Below are positions 60,463 to 64,000 of a stretch of DNA of 64,000 nt, in pieces. The position numbers and the translations under genes are program-made. This DNA is from Marthasterias glacialis (Eukaryota > Echinodermata > Asteroidea > Forcipulatida > Asteriidae): positions 12,529,214 to 12,593,213 of the forward strand of contig OU452233.1 of assembly GCA_911728455.2 (NCBI GenBank). Reading direction: 5' to 3'. The notes beneath the pieces are model-generated. The model saw nothing but the letters and a program-made list of their open reading frames with translations. It did not search any database and was not told the origin of the DNA. Position 1 is the stretch's first letter, and each line of letters opens with the position of its first letter.

Positions 60463-63400
60463 GTTACAATTATATGTTTCTACATGTTAATGGAAGGACA
60501 AACAGATATATCGAATATGGTGGTGAAACCAGAAGATCCTGAAATACGACTGTGTAGGTCGAAGGTTAATCTGTAGGTCCGAAGGTGTAGAGAAGACAAA
60601 GGCAGATGGACTAGGTAGTCTATTATAAGGACCAGTCAGAGAAACAGAAGTATAAACAGCAGGTCATTAGGACCATGATCGATGTTTTGTTGTTATTCCT
60701 TACCATTAAAATGATTGCCACGACTTGAACATTCTTTTTAAGTAAACACAAAATTGTCCAACCTACTTCAAGACCTACGTTTCACAGGACTTACAGGGAA
60801 TCAAATGAGGTTGAAGCAACGACGACTTATTGTTATTAGACCCGTGGTGGTTTTAAGTCAATCACCTTTACCATGTACTTTTCTTATACAGTCATTTTTA
60901 CAGTTACTTAACCAAATCACTGTGATTCGATTATCAACAATACACGAGTTCCTTATTGCATCAACCTCCTTCTGCGTAAGCCAGACTTATAAAGTCAAAG
61001 ATTATCCAGACTCGCAAAGCATTAACTTAACACGATAAGGGAAAACATCTCCAAAATATAATACTCATAATACCTAAACTTTATATTGAATGAACTTAAT
61101 TTTTTAATCCGTTGCCAAGTATACTCCACTGGAAATGATATGTGATATAGACCTTAGAATATAGGCTATGCCTTCAACATCACTAATGCCGGTGGCGTAG
61201 CTTAAGGGGCGGGGCATCACCCTCACACTCTCCGAAGGAGGTATTTTTGACTAATTTCGGAAATACAGCATGTTTTGTGTACGGAAAAACAGTTTCAAAA
61301 GAACTTATCCGCTTACTCATTTCAATTTTTTTCAGTTTAAAAAAAAGCTTATGTTCTTAGCTAAATATTGTTCAATTACACAGTACAGCAATGAGTCAAG
61401 GCAAACTTAGTTAAAATAGTTGACTGCGCACACTGTATCTCCACTTCAGTCAGGTCTTTGTCAAAACGTGTTCTCGTTCTTCTGTGACATATTTTCGCTC
61501 ATCATCAAAATAAGATTTGTGCTGTTTTATTAACTCTAAAATCCAGAGACATTTGTGAGATTTGTATTGTATACATATAACTGCTATGATACAATTGGGT
61601 TTAACATTAATGACTTGAACACAATTTGGTTCGTCTGACAACACGCCTTTGTAATGAATTGTTGTTACCAATAGTCTTGAGGTATAGGGTCCTGTGTTTC
61701 CGTTTGGGAGAATACACGCGGCTGATCATAAAGGCCTAAAACATGGACTAGGGGGTCTTAGAGGGTCTTTGAAATGGAACAAAACATGCAGTTTAAACCT
61801 ACTCAAGTCATTTTTATCAAGTTTAAGATTGATAAATATGAACGTCTTATAATATTGAAAAGAAACAAGTTAAACTGCATATCTTGGGTTGAAGTGATTT
61901 CATTTTACCTTATTATTATTATTATTTTATATTGATGATAGTAGAAACTTCAACACTTCGCTTTTGCTTGAACTAATAATGATTTAAATAGTATTCCAAC
62001 TTAAGGTCTCTGACTGGTCATTATTTTTTAACTATCAACAAAAACGATAATGCACGTCACTCACCGGACTGTATAAAACCATGACAATTTTGTAGGAATA
62101 GATGGTGATATTGCATATGGGTATAGTATATTTCAACTCCATTTTCTATTTAGAAGGAGTGGTTTTAGAAACAGTGAGTGGAATTAGTAGTGTTCCCTTT
62201 TTGCAGGATTGCAATAAGTTTAATGTTCTTAGAAACAACAAACAAGCAAATATAGTGATGAGTCATTGAATTAAGGACTATATACTTAGAATAAAGGGTT
62301 GCTTCTATTGATTAGTAAACTTCTTCCGTTTCACGAGTCTCTGAAGAAAAGGAATAATACAGAGTAATTTGCCTTTCCTTCCTAAGATGCCTTCTTTGGC
62401 ACTCATGCCTCACTTTTGTCCCACCAATTGGATTAGAGGGCCCACTAATAGCAATTTAACGACCCCTTAATTGACACAAAATTCACTTAAGCGTCCTTTT
62501 CGGGGCCCAGTAAATTGATAGCACATCTCAAGCGGATTTGAGCCCGCGGATCGAATCCAATTTAAGGGGCCCAGATTTTCTTTTGGAGGGAATTCGGCCT
62601 TTGCTGAAAATCCTCGAACATTACCACGACGTTTCATTCTGTTAATATTGCTTTTCTTATTATTTACTTCTTTTTTGACATTTTGCCTTTTACTGGTAGA
62701 ATCTACGTTTGCGCAGCGTTACGGTGTAAAAACACATTACGTAAGATAAAAATATTCTTCTCGTTGTCATTGTTTGTTTTTTGAGTCTTGATATTAATAC
62801 CCATCTCTACTGCTGTTTAAGTTGAATATTTTAATCCAATATGAGAGAGCTTTTGGGCAGCCTGAGGCAGTCTTAATCTCTGTCGTATTATGGTAGTTGC
62901 ATTACACACTTAACACGTTGTTAATGATATTTTGATAAAGTTCTCTTTCGTGCAGCAATTACAAGTTAATGCGTAGTTTACGAGATTCAATGGCGATCAG
63001 GCATCTCGCCTAATGGGATTAAGACTGCATACGCAAATACCCGCTTCCCCGCAACCCCGACGTCTAGTGATTGAATTTCGCAAAGGGCAATTTAAATCAA
63101 TTGGAATAATTCTCTGCTGCTACATTCTCCTGCGCACTTTTCCGGATCTTGTCTGTTCCTAGAAATAGTTTGCTGGTCATGCCAGTTTGCAGTTTGTCTT
63201 GCTTTTAACATGGGTCAGCCTGGTCTCCTTTCCCTTTTAATGACAACACGCAAACATTATCTAACAAACACTCAGGGAAATCGGATTTATACATGGTTAG
63301 CCATTGCTACTAAAAAAAAAATAGAAAAACTCGCTGAAAACACTGGTCAAATTGATGGATGACCTTTACGTTACACCAACCTTCAAACCTGGTTCTTTAT

Positions 63401-64000
63401 GTTATAGTGTTAACAAAGTATCGAACCAAGATTTGTTTCTTTCAAGGTCACTTTGTTCCCAAAGAGATTGTATGGTGTAGTGTAGTTTCAGCTGCATTTT
63501 AGGTCGTTTCTTTGATGTCCTCCGAGTTCGTCCGTCATAAAATAATGTAGGCCTATCCAATCTATATTCTGATATTTTGAGAGGTAAACCAAATTACATG
63601 TTTTCCTTGAAATACTTGTAGGTTAAAAGGACCACTAAACAAACATTTACACTTATGATAATGTTGTTGAAAACTGATCCCAAAAGCTGCAATGGTTTAT
63701 AATCGCTTATAATGAAAATTACTCTTCATTATTCTGACTTGTCTGAGTTGCTATATATCGCGCATCCTCCGGCATTGATTGCGCCTCGTTTCCATCATCT
63801 AACACTCATCATTCGATTATCTCTGCCAAGCAAGCGCCTTCCCAACCAATAGTCTCTGACCGTAACACTCCTTTGCTTTATATAATTGAATCAAAATATT
63901 TCATCCAATTGAATCTTGCGGCGTAGTAGCAATCTGCCTGGAGTGAGCGTCCCGCCAGGGAGCGTACCGCCAGCGCTCACTTGACGGGAGAAAGGTGCAT
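60463..64000. other. SHOX intron 3 or downstream region, no exon seen
   Basis: Little obvious repeat content from about 62,690 to 63,500. It includes the word TAATGGGATTA (63011-63021), which contains a GGATTA (Otx/Pitx-type) homeodomain site, and other TAAT words. No coding exon recognised. The last 110 bases (GAGTGAGCGTCCCGCC to AGCGCTCACTTGACGGG) show a short inverted match. Confidence 0.3.

Overview
The window is eukaryotic, repeat-rich genomic DNA, AT-rich, with intron-containing genes, spliceosomal GT/AG signals, long triplet and AAAC/AAAT microsatellites, tRNA-derived SINE-like modules, LINE remnants and many inverted-repeat DNA transposons. Gene content (a Norrin-type cystine-knot ligand, a SHOX-type homeobox gene, an SLC10A3/P3-like transporter, TMEM256) fits a bilaterian animal. 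The divergence of the proteins and the repeat spectrum suggest a marine invertebrate deuterostome, most likely an echinoderm. That last step is inference, not proof.

Layout. 0.2-14.5 kb is almost entirely nested DNA transposons. One 5.3-kb foldback element (2423-7730) holds a TTAA-target element, which holds a further long-TIR element, which holds another foldback. Two more foldbacks (8366-9099 and 13173-14519) follow, with a 1-kb imperfect palindrome and an iteron-bearing hairpin between them. 15.9-18.1 kb carries a two-exon Norrin (NDP) orthologue whose single coding intron contains a roughly 620-bp CTG/CTA triplet array. 18.1-31.6 kb is intergenic repeat: a 9-bp-TSD element, TTAA element copy 3, an 18-bp minisatellite split by a 5'-truncated LINE with a 14-bp TSD, and hairpins. 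31.7-34.4 kb holds TTAA copy 4 and a minus-strand SLC10A3/P3-like gene. 34.4-45.4 kb shows no recognisable gene but many repeats. 45.8-49.2 kb is a complete four-exon TMEM256 gene. 49.9-53.5 kb is repeat and unassigned sequence. 54.0-57.4 kb holds the promoter region and first three coding exons of a SHOX/SHOX2-type paired-like homeobox gene; its 3' exons were not found before the window ends.

The genes do not form an operon or an obvious functional cluster. NDP is a secreted Frizzled/Wnt-pathway ligand, SHOX a transcription factor, and TMEM256 and the SLC10 protein are membrane proteins. The most unusual signal is the transposon landscape. At least four foldback elements end in TAYGG...CCRTA, sit between perfect 6-bp duplications, and carry completely different internal tandem iterons. 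Two 30-36-bp hairpin insertions flanked by 7-8-bp direct repeats lie inside one TTAA element copy. All boundaries were read by eye; no alignment or database search was run.
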